From NCBI GenBank assembly GCA_934271465.1, contig CAKQRQ010000002.1, positions 124,001 to 188,000 on the forward strand: DNA of 64,000 nucleotides, written 5' to 3'. The stretch's first letter is position 1. Each line of letters opens with the position of its first letter. The stretch comes from an uncultured Alphaproteobacteria bacterium. GTDB taxonomy: Bacteria; Pseudomonadota; Alphaproteobacteria; RF32; CAG-239. The notes below the pieces were generated by a model. The model ran no database searches. It saw only the letters and a program-made list of their open reading frames with translations, and was not told where the DNA came from. The translations under genes and the position numbers were made by a program. This document shows positions 17,004 to 26,352 of the stretch, one piece after another.

Positions 17004-18302
17004 TTAATGAAAATGATTTTGAATGGTCTGATAAATTTTTTGATAAAAAGGAATATCCGACACTCTCGTAACAAACGAGGCAAAACGATAATAGACGCTT
17101 CCGTCCGCCGTCTCAGTCGAAACTGGAGAAATGCCGTTAAAAATCAAATGATTATCAATTGTCGCATGCACTTGTCCGAGCCGATTGCTATCGGTCAAAT
17201 CAAAACAGCCGCTTGCCCCATAAGCCACAAAAATATTTTGAACAGCAGAAGATGACAAATTAACATTGCCGTTAAAATATTTTCCAACAGACATTCTTTC
17301 AAGATTCGGCGTTAGAGAGGCATCGATTCGCCCACCATTTTTGCGCCCGACTTCAACCACCTTAAGGCTTTCATCTCCAGACAAATTGAGCACACCGGAA
17401 AAATCATCTCCGACAATAAGTTTTTTAACACCGGTTTCGCTCCCTTGATCCGAAACTTTAACCGTTCCTTTGCAATCATCGCCGACCTTAAAGACATCGA
17501 CATTTTGATTAAGTGCATAAAAATTGCCTCGGAATGAATCGCCGATTTCAATTCCTTTTTTGATAATGTTGTTTGATAGAATCAAATCAGCATAAGAATA
17601 ATACCCCAACCCAAAAGCATAAAGACAGCTGTTTGAGACATTCAGATTGCCGCTGTAAATATCCGCAATCTGCAAATTAAAACATTTTTTGGCATCAGCA
17701 ATTGTCAAATGGCAATGGCAGTTATTCCCGATAAAAACGCTTTCAACGGACGAACGCGACAGATTAATCGTGCCGCTGAACTTATCCCCGACAACAACGC
17801 TCTCAATAAAAGTATTATCCCTCAAATCAATATTGACCGTCGCGTTTTCAGACACAACAAGTTTTGAAATATTTGCATGAGTCAAATCATAAAAACAATC
17901 CTTTGAATCCGGCGCAATTGTCAGGCTGTGCGCAGAAACGTCCGCCGCATAAACTCTTGCAAAATCAAGTCCTCTTTCAACACGACGTTTAAAGCGCCTT
18001 TCCGAAAAATATTCCTCACGCCCGTCCAAATATTTGATAACCGAAACACCAAGCGTTGCGGCAACTTCCTTAGACATTGTATATTTTTTGGCTTTAACAA
18101 ACGAAAGCAAATACGCCTTTTCTATCTCGGAAAGCTTTTTATCCGAAGCAATATTTATCTGCGTAAAAGTATTGCTGCACCCTTCCAAAGAAGCCAAGAG
18201 CTGATTTTGCCTGTTTTTGAAAAACAGAGAGCATTTATTTCCTTTGATACGAACAATTCTGTAATCTTTAGCCAATTTATAAATTTTTGCGTCTTCTTCC
18301 AT
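17004..18302 (-). CDS. Repeat-built, probably beta-solenoid protein of unknown function
   Basis: A 432 aa protein not matching any family I know. After a 125-residue N-terminal part with a lysine/arginine-rich segment (YFSERRFKRRVERG), residues about 130-400 consist of about eleven imperfect repeats of 20-23 residues with the pattern V-x-VGDxFxG-x-hNLSxSxVxx (for example VVVGDKFSGTINLSRSSVES, LIVGDDFSGVLNLSGDES, MSVGKYFNGNVNLSSSAVQN). Alternating short strands and turns of this kind suggest a right-handed beta-helix or leucine-rich-like solenoid. There is no signal peptide, so it is probably cytoplasmic. ATG at 18302 is chosen because GGAGG lies five bases upstream; the open frame extends 18 codons further. 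Confidence 0.75.
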   Translation of the reverse strand: MEEDAKIYKLAKDYRIVRIKGNKCSLFFKNRQNQLLASLEGCSNTFTQINIASDKKLSEIEKAYLLSFVKAKKYTMSKEVAATLGVSVIKYLDGREEYFSERRFKRRVERGLDFARVYAADVSAHSLTIAPDSKDCFYDLTHANISKLVVSENATVNIDLRDNTFIESVVVGDKFSGTINLSRSSVESVFIGNNCHCHLTIADAKKCFNLQIADIYSGNLNVSNSCLYAFGLGYYSYADLILSNNIIKKGIEIGDSFRGNFYALNQNVDVFKVGDDCKGTVKVSDQGSETGVKKLIVGDDFSGVLNLSGDESLKVVEVGRKNGGRIDASLTPNLERMSVGKYFNGNVNLSSSAVQNIFVAYGASGCFDLTDSNRLGQVHATIDNHLIFNGISPVSTETADGSVYYRFASFVTRVSDIPFYQKIYQTIQNHFH

Positions 18303-18384
18303 AACATCCTCCGATGACAAAACAAATTTGCCAAAGATGTAATATCGGCAGCGCAAAAAACCACAGTGCTTTTCAAAAAAATAT

Positions 18385-18702
18385 TCAGCGGCGTTTAAGA
18401 GAATCTGTTTTTAATCTGGATAATGCCAAAACAGCCTCAAAATTATCCCCGTCGCATACTTTATTGCGGCGGATAAAACCGCATTTTTGGCACTGGTGGA
18501 CAAGAATATATTTACCGTCTTTGAGCTCCAAATCAATCGGCTCCATCAGTCCGCCGCAGCTCTCCGCCCTGTCGCCGGGGCAAACATCGACATGTTTGGA
18601 ATACAAGCAGTTCGGGCAATGGTTCGTATAGCCGTTTCCCGTTACTTTTGTGCCGCAATGCTCACAAACAAAATCTTCCTTTTTTCGTTGAAATTGACGC
18701 AT
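18385..18702 (-). CDS. RNHCP domain protein
   Basis: A 105 aa protein of the RNHCP zinc-ribbon family. The marks are FVCEHCG, the name motif as TNHCPNCLYSKHVD, CPGDRAESCGGLM and HQCQKCGF, giving four CxxC-type pairs likely to bind two zinc ions. The family is widespread and uncharacterised, thought to bind nucleic acid. It lies upstream of the solenoid gene with an 82-base gap and divergent from the two-span membrane protein. Confidence 0.85.
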   Translation of the reverse strand: MRQFQRKKEDFVCEHCGTKVTGNGYTNHCPNCLYSKHVDVCPGDRAESCGGLMEPIDLELKDGKYILVHQCQKCGFIRRNKVCDGDNFEAVLALSRLKTDSLKRR

Positions 18703-18823
18703 CTTTCCTCACTTTATCTGAAAAAAATGTAACCGATAACAGCTGCCAAAGTCAAGAAAAAAGCAGCCCCTTTTTATTCGTTTCAAAACAATTATATATC
18801 TTTCAAAAATTTGAGGCAAAAAA

Positions 18824-19513
18824 ATGAAGCTTTTTAAGAAAAACAACACAGATATCAAAAAAATAATCTCGGCCGTCTGGAACTTTTGGACAAGCAAAAC
18901 CGGCGCCTTTTTGCTTGCCGTTTCGGCAATCGTCATCGGGTGGTATCAATTTTATATCAACCGTCCGATTTTAAAATACGGAACAGAAACAATCGCTTTT
19001 ATTTCATCACAAAACCAAAACGATTATGAGGTCAAAGTCAAAGGCGCCTCTTACAAAGACCTGTATCTGACGCGGGTCATTTTGCAAAATAAAGGCGCCG
19101 AGGCTCTCTCCGGCGCCGATGTCTCAAAAATAGGCCGCAACCCCATCCGAATTATTGTCCCCAAAAACGCCGAAATGGCGCACTATGCGCTTGACAACAC
19201 AATCACAACGCCCGACATAACAGCTGCGCTCCAAAAAATCGACAACAATCTGATTATCGAATTTGATTTTTTAAACTCCGGCTATCAAATAGGAACATCT
19301 ATTCTGCATCAAAACCCGAATGTCGAATTTAAAGTCGAAGGAAGCGCGTTAAACGTCAACTCTATCACAAAAGAATGGAGCGACCGGCAAATCAAATACT
19401 GGACATTGTGGATTTTGGGCGGATTATACCTGTTTTTGGTTTTATTTTACGTTTACAATCATTGGCTGGCAAAAAAAATTGCCAAACAAGAAGAAAACAA
19501 AAAACTATCTTGA
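18824..19513 (+). CDS. Two-span membrane protein of unknown function
   Basis: A 229 aa protein with one transmembrane helix near residues 29-50 (GAFLLAVSAIVIGWYQFYI) and another near 195-218, with about 145 residues between them that should lie in the periplasm. The middle part has a beta-rich look and no recognisable domain. GAGG precedes the ATG by nine bases. The stop is overlapped nine bases by the convergent lysozyme gene, so it borders that pair and could act with it, although nothing in the sequence proves this. Confidence 0.65.
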   Translation: MKLFKKNNTDIKKIISAVWNFWTSKTGAFLLAVSAIVIGWYQFYINRPILKYGTETIAFISSQNQNDYEVKVKGASYKDLYLTRVILQNKGAEALSGADVSKIGRNPIRIIVPKNAEMAHYALDNTITTPDITAALQKIDNNLIIEFDFLNSGYQIGTSILHQNPNVEFKVEGSALNVNSITKEWSDRQIKYWTLWILGGLYLFLVLFYVYNHWLAKKIAKQEENKKLS

Positions 19514-21307
19514 ATTATTCTTTGCAGAACTCCGCAAAGCAAGCTTTTCTTGTTTGGTATCTAAAAACGACTGATTCGGAAAAGGCGTATTGCTCAAATT
19601 CTCGGCAATAAGATTTCCTTTTCTGCGCTGCTGCTTTTCGGCCAAAGTCAAGCCTGAAGGATTATTCGAAACAAGTTTTCCGTCCGCGCCGACACAAATA
19701 TCATACTTATCAAGCAAATGCCGTTGAAGCTCATCGGGCAATCTGGAAAGAACGCTTTTTTCAACGCTTGAAGCAACAAAATAATCCAAATTATCATGCG
19801 TTTTCAAATGTTTTCTGACACGCCCGACCATTTTGGGGCTGAGTGTCAAAAAATAACCAATATCATCGCCGGATTTAAGGAGATAGGCCTCAAAAGCGCG
19901 TCTGTCTTTCAGCCCTTCACTCTGTCTGTAAATACCGGTTTTGTCTTTGTAGCGGCAATGACGCCCCAATTGAGCCGCCATAATATCATAGTCAGGACTA
20001 TCCGAGCCAAAATTCTTGAAGAAATCACTTCTAACCGCAGCATTCGGACCTAAGTTGCCGGAAAACATCGTAAACGTCCCAAGCTCTGATTTTGTCAGCA
20101 CTCTTGAAACATCTTGCAGTCTCGGAAAAATATACGAATCAAAAAACTTTGTCAAATCGACTGCGGCTTTTTCTTTATTGGTTCTGTCGCCCATCTTGAC
20201 CTTTCTGCCCGAAACCCAACGCATTCCGTAACCTATGGTCGGATATCCGGCCGAACATCTGTAAGCCTCTGCGCGAAACCCTTCATAAATTGCAAAAAGA
20301 CAAACCATCTCATCATGGCAATCTATGGCCATTTGCAAATTTTGCGCATACGCCCCGTTGGCCGTTTTCGGAACAAGCCCCGCGGAGGTTTTAGACGGAA
20401 CAGCACCAATTGGCTTTGTCTTTTTGACGGCAGGAATGCCGGATTTATCGCCCATCTTTCCGGCATGACGAGCAGCCGTTTCCGTTTTGACATCAGAAAG
20501 TTGAGACGGCTGGAATGCAACCGTGGAGGTATCTGTTTTCTCTTTGGGTTGATTTGGAACGACAACCTGCGCAACAACATTATGCTTCTTTTCTTTGTCT
20601 TTGGTAAGAGAAGCCAATTTCCATGTTCCGACAAATGTCGTCCCTAAAACAAGAGCCTGCAAAGCAGCTGTGCGGAGACGGCGCAAAGCCTTGTCGCTAA
20701 TCAGTTTTTTTGATTGAGATTTTGAAGAAACACGTTTAACTTTGCTCCCAGAAAAATAAGCTGCCGCCTGCGTCAAGCCTCCTTTTTGAGAAACGACCGC
20801 GCGCGCAGCCTTCATTGGCGGAACACGAAAAGTCTTACTGAGCGCCTTCGTGACCTCTCTCAAACCGTGCACCTGATGTTTGCGTGCCATTTTTTTCAAT
20901 TTTTGAGGATCCAGCGTCACCTGAATATGGTCTTCAGGATATTCTTTTTGAAGCGTTCTGGCAAGACTAACAGCCTGAGCATACCGGCGCAGAGCCTCTT
21001 TTTTAAGCTTTTGCACGCTCTCCGAAATCGGAACATTATTTAACGCGTCCTCATACGGAACCGGAACAGAAAACTCGCCGACTTTGCAACTCCACATCCG
21101 AAGGGGCTTATTCGATTGAGCGGCGTTGCGTTTGCGGTATTCCTGAATTTTTTGTTCTTTTTGGAACAGCAGAGAAGAAAAAGATTTGACATCTGAGGCA
21201 TATTCAAGCGGAACAGGAATCCTCTCCCCGTCTCCGATTGTGCAATAAACGGGCTTTTTTCCCGCTTTGGCATATTCAATCAACACACTGTCAAAATCTC
21301 TGCTCAT
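19505..21307 (-). CDS. Membrane-tethered GH24 lysozyme-domain protein, copy 1
   Basis: A 600 aa protein. Residues 1 to about 200 form an unrecognised domain shared with the upstream paralogue (PVYCTIGDGERIPVPLEYAS; KKEALRRYAQAV). A hydrophobic segment near 213-233 (AALQALVLGTTFVGTWKLA) after positive residues suggests one membrane span with the N-terminus inside. A low-complexity linker (about 240-320) leads to a phage-type lysozyme domain with the triad Glu342-8 residues-Cys351-5 residues-Thr357 and the TIGYG motif. Cys in the second position is the known alternative to Asp in P21-type endolysins. The C-terminal 100 residues also match the paralogue (SVLSRLPDELQRHLLDKYDI). It should cut or bind peptidoglycan in the periplasm. 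No holin or spanin is nearby. Confidence 0.8.
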   Translation of the reverse strand: MSRDFDSVLIEYAKAGKKPVYCTIGDGERIPVPLEYASDVKSFSSLLFQKEQKIQEYRKRNAAQSNKPLRMWSCKVGEFSVPVPYEDALNNVPISESVQKLKKEALRRYAQAVSLARTLQKEYPEDHIQVTLDPQKLKKMARKHQVHGLREVTKALSKTFRVPPMKAARAVVSQKGGLTQAAAYFSGSKVKRVSSKSQSKKLISDKALRRLRTAALQALVLGTTFVGTWKLASLTKDKEKKHNVVAQVVVPNQPKEKTDTSTVAFQPSQLSDVKTETAARHAGKMGDKSGIPAVKKTKPIGAVPSKTSAGLVPKTANGAYAQNLQMAIDCHDEMVCLFAIYEGFRAEAYRCSAGYPTIGYGMRWVSGRKVKMGDRTNKEKAAVDLTKFFDSYIFPRLQDVSRVLTKSELGTFTMFSGNLGPNAAVRSDFFKNFGSDSPDYDIMAAQLGRHCRYKDKTGIYRQSEGLKDRRAFEAYLLKSGDDIGYFLTLSPKMVGRVRKHLKTHDNLDYFVASSVEKSVLSRLPDELQRHLLDKYDICVGADGKLVSNNPSGLTLAEKQQRRKGNLIAENLSNTPFPNQSFLDTKQEKLALRSSAKNNSR

Positions 21308-21320
21308 TGTTTTTCAGCCC

Positions 21321-22898
21321 TTATCTGCTCTTGGATTGCCGCATAACTTGCTGCAACGCAATTGTTTTTCCGTCGGTATTCATTTCATCTGTTCCTCTCG
21401 GCCTGAAAGAATGTAATCTGCCGTCTTTACCGGTTCGGATATCATATTTATCTATCAGATGTTGTTTATCTTCCTCAGGAAGCATTGATAAAACAGAAGT
21501 CTCGATACTTTTGGCTGTAAAACGCTTCAAAGATTTATCAATTGTCTCAAAATCAAGCAGGTTAAACGTATCATCTTTGTTTTGAATCGGATCTTTTTTG
21601 TTATCTGTTTCATAGTGGTAAAATTCCACATCAGGGCTGCCGACAAAATCACGCGACAAGCAAAAAACATCGCCGATATTTTCGCACTGCCATAAATAAG
21701 ATTCAAACCCGCGGCGGTTAATCAGCCCATAACTGCGGTCGCCGCTAACACTTCGATACAAAGAGAAAGAGCGGCAAACCTCATTATCAGAGGCACCCGA
21801 ATTAATTGTCTTCAACAAGCGGCTGTCTTTGAACTTCCGTTCATCATTATTGTAGTTAAACATTTGCGTGCCCAAAATCTGTCCGCAGGTCAAAGGCTTG
21901 TTAATATGTTCCAGCGTCGGATAAACATATTTGTTGGCATGAGAAAGAACAAACCCCTTCCCTTGTTCAATCGTCACAGGAGACGTGTTTTCATTCACTT
22001 TTGCACCATTGGGAAGCGTTGTCGTTCCATACCCTATTGTCCATCTTTTAGCGGGACATAAATAAGGCTTCGATTTAAAATCTTCAAAAAAGGCCACGCA
22101 AGCCAAAAACTCGGATTGCGTCTGCTGCGCCAGCTCCAAATTATGCTCGCTCGGCGTTTTAGCACCCTGAACAATTTCGACAACTTCTTTTTGTTTATCT
22201 TCGGCCAAATGAGGCATAATCCTACCCCCCCCGACCAAAGACAGCGGAATAAGGGCTTTCAGCGCGCCTTTGCGCACATAAGGCAGCAATTTTTCATCCG
22301 CAAATGTTTTGAATTTTGATTTGGAATGCGACGGCTTTACTTTTTTATCCATCAGATAATAAGCCGCCATCGGCAAAGCCCCTGCCGCACCGACAACCAT
22401 TTGGGCCGACTGCTCCGCCGTAAATTGCAAAGTCTTGCCTATTCCTTTGGCTAATTTTTTGAAGCAGTATTTTTTATGAGCCCTGTTCATATGATTCAGG
22501 GCTTTGGCATTCAGCGATACCGCAAACTCATTATCAGGATATTCTTTTCCGACGCGGCAAGCCGTCTTAACGGCCGCATTATACCGACGCAAAGCCTGTT
22601 TTTTCAAAGCCTCGACACTTTGTTCTTTTGAAACATTTTTCAAATGATGCTCTAAAGGCCTCGGCGCATATAAATCGCCGATTTCATACCCTGTAATGCT
22701 TTCAATGCCTACCCTGTTATACTCTTTAACCGTCTTTTCGGACTGAAACAAATCATCGGAAAACGCATCCAAATCTCCGCCATAGGCCAACGGAACAGGG
22801 ATTTTATTCTTGTCGCCGATTGAACAATACACAGGCGTCTGTCCGGCTTTTTCATATTCGGCTAAAACAACTTCTTGATATTTCTTCTTCAGTTTCAT
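21321..22898 (-). CDS. Membrane-tethered GH24 lysozyme-domain protein, copy 2
   Basis: A 525 aa paralogue of the next gene, 13 bases upstream and cotranscribed. The shared N-terminal domain reads PVYCSIGDKNKIPVPLAYGG and KKQALRRYNAAV. A weaker hydrophobic stretch lies near 207-226, then a shorter linker, and the lysozyme domain has Glu272-8 residues-Cys281-5 residues-Thr287 with TIGYG. The tail has SVLSMLPEEDKQHLIDKYDI, near-identical to copy 1. The whole-length similarity shows an old tandem duplication of the complete architecture, with about 30-35 percent identity by eye. A cell-wall remodelling or antibacterial role is possible. An AT-rich 209-base gap separates it from divergent fabH. 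Confidence 0.8.
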   Translation of the reverse strand: MKLKKKYQEVVLAEYEKAGQTPVYCSIGDKNKIPVPLAYGGDLDAFSDDLFQSEKTVKEYNRVGIESITGYEIGDLYAPRPLEHHLKNVSKEQSVEALKKQALRRYNAAVKTACRVGKEYPDNEFAVSLNAKALNHMNRAHKKYCFKKLAKGIGKTLQFTAEQSAQMVVGAAGALPMAAYYLMDKKVKPSHSKSKFKTFADEKLLPYVRKGALKALIPLSLVGGGRIMPHLAEDKQKEVVEIVQGAKTPSEHNLELAQQTQSEFLACVAFFEDFKSKPYLCPAKRWTIGYGTTTLPNGAKVNENTSPVTIEQGKGFVLSHANKYVYPTLEHINKPLTCGQILGTQMFNYNNDERKFKDSRLLKTINSGASDNEVCRSFSLYRSVSGDRSYGLINRRGFESYLWQCENIGDVFCLSRDFVGSPDVEFYHYETDNKKDPIQNKDDTFNLLDFETIDKSLKRFTAKSIETSVLSMLPEEDKQHLIDKYDIRTGKDGRLHSFRPRGTDEMNTDGKTIALQQVMRQSKSR

Positions 22899-23037
22899 AG
22901 GCGTTTTCCAAATCTGTCTACCAAATATTATAATTATAATACCATAAAATTAATTTTTTGCAAACATTTTTAGACAAAAATAGCGGCAACAACGCCCTAA
23001 AAACAAATATTTTCTGATAATGACTTTTCAAAAATGA

Positions 23038-23076
23038 TTTACTTTTTGATTCGAGATTGATACAATCAGTCGATTG
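23038..23076 (+). promoter_or_regulatory. Probable fabH promoter with overlapping inverted repeat
   Basis: TTTACT at 23038-23043 and TACAAT at 23061-23066 are 17 bases apart. The -10 box sits inside GATTG-ATA-CAATC (23055-23067), followed by a further GATTG at 23072-23076. Such a layout could be a repressor site for the fatty-acid genes; no known regulator is identified. Confidence 0.45.
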
Positions 23077-23107
23077 AATTTGATTTTGGGAATATTTGGA
23101 AATAAGA

Positions 23108-24148
23108 ATGACTACGAATTTACCGATAATTAAAGGAATTGGCTATGCCGTTCCGTCAACCAAAATAACAAACGCCGACCTGACAAAACTGTATGACACG
23201 TCGGATGAATGGATTTATTCCAGAACCGGCATCAAAGAACGTCGTATTTTTTCGAATGATACAGAGGCCTTTGACCTGTTGCGCAAAGCCTGCCTTCAGG
23301 CTCTGGCCAATGCCGAAGTTGCGGCGGATAAAATAGATCTGGTTTTGGCGGCAACGTCTATGCCTGTTCAGATGATGCCCTCAACGGCCTGCATGGTGCA
23401 AAAACTGCTGAACATCACCTCAACCGCGCCGGCTTTTGACATTTCGGCGGCGTGTTCGGGATTTGTTTATGCGCTGGATACGGCAAACGCCTATATCCGC
23501 TCCGGTATTTACAAAAACATTTTGCTGGTCACAATCGACAATTGCTCCCGCTATCTCGACTGGACAGACCGCCGCACATCGATTCTCTTTGGCGACGGCA
23601 TCGGCGCAGCGGTTATTTCGACCGGCAACAAATCGGACATCTTAACCATTGACATCCGCGCCGACGGCACAATCGGAGACTATATCACGCTTCCGTCCGC
23701 CGCGGGAAATTGCCCGTTTGTCAAACCAAATTCCGATACGCAAACACTTGGCATGAAAGGACAAGATGTTTACAAATTTGTCGCAAACACCATTCCTGCC
23801 TATGTCGCCGAAACCCTGCTTGCGCACAACGGCATTTCGCCGCAGGAGATTGACTATCTTGTTCTGCATCAGGCCAATCAACGCATTACCGCGGCCGTTC
23901 AGGAACGTTTGGGCTTTGCGGAACAAAAAGTTATCTCAAACATCGAATATCTGGGCAACACGTCGGCTTCATCGATTCCGATTGCCCTTGGCGAAGCTAT
24001 TCAAAGCGGACGCCTCAAGACACCGGCCACCGTTGTCATATGCGGATTCGGCGCGGGCATGTGCTGGGGCGGCGGCGTCATTCGCCTGAATGACGGTATT
24101 TTTAAGAAAGAAAACATTTTTCAAACACAACACGAGGATACAAAATGA
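23108..24148 (+). CDS. fabH: 3-oxoacyl-ACP synthase III
   Basis: A 346 aa thiolase-fold enzyme that starts fatty-acid chains from acetyl-CoA and malonyl-ACP. The catalytic Cys is in DISAACSGFVYAL near residue 116, the His in LHQANQRI near 256 and the Asn in YLGNTSASSIP near 286. ATG at 23108 has GGA eight bases upstream; the frame could start at a TTG four codons earlier. The stop overlaps fabF by four bases. It opens a fabH-fabF-fabD-oxidoreductase operon. Confidence 0.93.
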   Translation: MTTNLPIIKGIGYAVPSTKITNADLTKLYDTSDEWIYSRTGIKERRIFSNDTEAFDLLRKACLQALANAEVAADKIDLVLAATSMPVQMMPSTACMVQKLLNITSTAPAFDISAACSGFVYALDTANAYIRSGIYKNILLVTIDNCSRYLDWTDRRTSILFGDGIGAAVISTGNKSDILTIDIRADGTIGDYITLPSAAGNCPFVKPNSDTQTLGMKGQDVYKFVANTIPAYVAETLLAHNGISPQEIDYLVLHQANQRITAAVQERLGFAEQKVISNIEYLGNTSASSIPIALGEAIQSGRLKTPATVVICGFGAGMCWGGGVIRLNDGIFKKENIFQTQHEDTK

Positions 24149-25401
24149 GAAGAGTTGTTATCACGGGATTAGGCGCGCTCACACCATTCGGAATGGGCGT
24201 TGATATTTCTTGGAACTCCCTGATTGCCGGAAAATCTGGAATCAAAAAAATTACAAAATTTGACACGGAAAATTATGCTGTCAAAATCGCCGGTCAGGTC
24301 GACAAAGGCGTCGGCGAAGGATTGTTTAACCCCGATGAAGTCATGGATCCAAAGGATCAAAAACGAGTAGACGACTTTATTCTGTTTGGAATTGCCGCCG
24401 CTGAAGAAGCTGTTAAAGACGCCGGCTGGGCAACACCGGACGACCAAGGCAAATCCCGCACGGGCGTGATTATCGGCTCGGGTATCGGCGGATTGCAAAC
24501 CATCTATGAAACGGCCGGCACTTTAAGCGCCTCGGGTCCCAGACGCGTCAGCCCGTTCTTTATTCCCTCCTGCATCATCAATATGATTTCGGGACATGTC
24601 TCTATGCGCCATGGCTATACGGGGCCAAACATTGCCACGGCCACGGCCTGCGCCACGGGTGCCCACGCCATTGCCTGCGCTTATCAAAGTATTTTGCTTG
24701 ACGATGCCGATGTGATGGTTGCCGGCGGCGCCGAAGCGGCCGTCTGCCCGTTATCTGTTGCCGGATTTATGCAGTCCCGCGCCCTATCCCACAGCTATAA
24801 CGACACCCCCGAAAAAGCCTCCCGTCCGTGGGATAAAGCCCATGACGGATTTATTTTGGGCGAAGGCGCCGGTGTTGTCGTTTTGGAAGAATACGAGCAT
24901 GCCAAAGCCCGCGGCGCTAAGATTTATGCCGAACTGGTCGGATACGGAAACTCCGGCGATGCCTATCACATCACCTCGCCCGCACCGGACGGAAGCGGCG
25001 CCCGCAAAGCCATGAGCGAAGCCTTGCGCAAAGCAGGCCTCAAACCTCAGGATATCTCCTATATCAACGCGCACGGCACCTCAACAGCCGCCGGCGATGC
25101 GATGGAATCAACCGCTGTTGCCGGATTGTTCCAAAACTGCCCCAATCTTAAAATGTCGTCGACCAAATCGGCCATCGGACACTTGCTGGGCGCGGCCGGC
25201 GCGGTGGAAGCCGTCTTCTGCGTCAAAGCCGTCCAGACAGACACCCTGCCCCCGACGCTCAATCTTGAAGATCCGATTGACGAGGCCGCCGGTTTGGATT
25301 TGATTCCGAACAAAGCCCGCAAATGCGATGTTCAGACAGCCATGTCAAATTCGTTTGGCTTTGGCGGAACAAACATTTCGTTGATTTTTAAGAAGATATA
25401 A
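24145..25401 (+). CDS. fabF: 3-oxoacyl-ACP synthase II
   Basis: A 418 aa chain-elongating condensing enzyme. It has the Cys-His-His triad: TACATGAHAIACAY near residue 170, NAHGTSTAAGD near 309 and SAIGHLLGAAGA near 345, and ends in SFGFGGTNISL. Length is that of FabF (about 413). ATGA overlap with fabH suggests coupled translation. The acyl carrier protein gene that usually precedes fabF in Alphaproteobacteria is absent here. Confidence 0.95.
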   Translation: MRRVVITGLGALTPFGMGVDISWNSLIAGKSGIKKITKFDTENYAVKIAGQVDKGVGEGLFNPDEVMDPKDQKRVDDFILFGIAAAEEAVKDAGWATPDDQGKSRTGVIIGSGIGGLQTIYETAGTLSASGPRRVSPFFIPSCIINMISGHVSMRHGYTGPNIATATACATGAHAIACAYQSILLDDADVMVAGGAEAAVCPLSVAGFMQSRALSHSYNDTPEKASRPWDKAHDGFILGEGAGVVVLEEYEHAKARGAKIYAELVGYGNSGDAYHITSPAPDGSGARKAMSEALRKAGLKPQDISYINAHGTSTAAGDAMESTAVAGLFQNCPNLKMSSTKSAIGHLLGAAGAVEAVFCVKAVQTDTLPPTLNLEDPIDEAAGLDLIPNKARKCDVQTAMSNSFGFGGTNISLIFKKI

Positions 25402-25419
25402 GAAAGGTTCAAAGTAAAA

Positions 25420-26352
25420 ATGGAACTAATGTCTGATGTGTTGATTTTTCCGGGGCAAGGGTCTCAAAAAATCGGCATGGGAAAAAGTTTGTATGACAAC
25501 TTTGCTGTCGCCAAAGAGGTTTTTGACCGCGCGGACGAGGCTCTTGGATTTTCCTTAAGCAACCTGATGTTTGAGGGCAATCAGGACGAGCTCAACAAAA
25601 CATCAAACGCCCAACCGGCCATTATGACCGCCTCTCTGGCTTATTTCGAAGTAATGAAAAACCTCGGCCTGATTGATACCGACAGCGTCAAATTTATGGC
25701 GGGACATTCGCTCGGGGAATATTCGGCTCTTTGCGCGGCCGGCGCCCTGTCGATTGAAAACACCGTCAAACTGCTTCAGGCGCGCGGCGCGGCCATGATG
25801 GACGCCTGCCTCAAAGAAAAAGGCCTGATGGCGGCCGTTATCGGGCTTGATTTTGACACCGTCAAACAAATAGCCGATGACTCGGGCTGTTTTGTCGGCA
25901 ATTCAAACTCTCCGGCTCAAATTGTCATCAGCGGATCGGAACAAACCGTTCAAAACGCTTGCGAAAAAGCCAAAGCCGCCGGCGCCAAAAGAGCGCTTGT
26001 TTTGCCGGTTTCGGGGGCTTTTCACTCGCCTTTGATGCAAAGCGCCGCCGATACCATGAGCGAAGTTATCAAAAACACGCGCTTTACCGAACCGCAAATC
26101 AAAGTTGTTTCCAATCTGACGGCTCAAGCCTATACCTCGGTTGAGGAAATCAAAGAGCTTTTGATTCGCCAGATTACACACACGGTCAAGTGGCAGGAAA
26201 GCGTCGTTTATATGCACCAAAACGGCGGCAGCCGCTTTATTGAAGTCGGTTTTGGAAACATCTTGACCGGATTGGTCAAAAAGATTTTGCCTGAAGTTTC
26301 GGTTGTTACTTCTGAGGAAATATTGCAAAATGTCGGCGCGGTATCTGAATAA
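25420..26352 (+). CDS. fabD: Malonyl-CoA:ACP transacylase
   Basis: A 310 aa enzyme that charges acyl carrier protein with malonate. Motifs: FPGQGSQKIGMGK at the N-terminus, the nucleophile in AGHSLGEYSAL near residue 95, the GAFHSPLM histidine near 204 and QWESV-type end (KWQESVVYM). The first ATG is used; a second ATG four codons on (MSDVLIFPG) is equally possible since no clear ribosome site favours either. The 3' end overlaps the oxidoreductase gene by 23 bases. Confidence 0.95.
   Translation: MELMSDVLIFPGQGSQKIGMGKSLYDNFAVAKEVFDRADEALGFSLSNLMFEGNQDELNKTSNAQPAIMTASLAYFEVMKNLGLIDTDSVKFMAGHSLGEYSALCAAGALSIENTVKLLQARGAAMMDACLKEKGLMAAVIGLDFDTVKQIADDSGCFVGNSNSPAQIVISGSEQTVQNACEKAKAAGAKRALVLPVSGAFHSPLMQSAADTMSEVIKNTRFTEPQIKVVSNLTAQAYTSVEEIKELLIRQITHTVKWQESVVYMHQNGGSRFIEVGFGNILTGLVKKILPEVSVVTSEEILQNVGAVSE

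Noticed and set aside
19505..22898. Prophage lysis module
   Set aside because: Lysozyme domains suggested it, but no holin, spanin, capsid, tail or integrase genes are near, and the proteins are far longer than endolysins with large extra domains.
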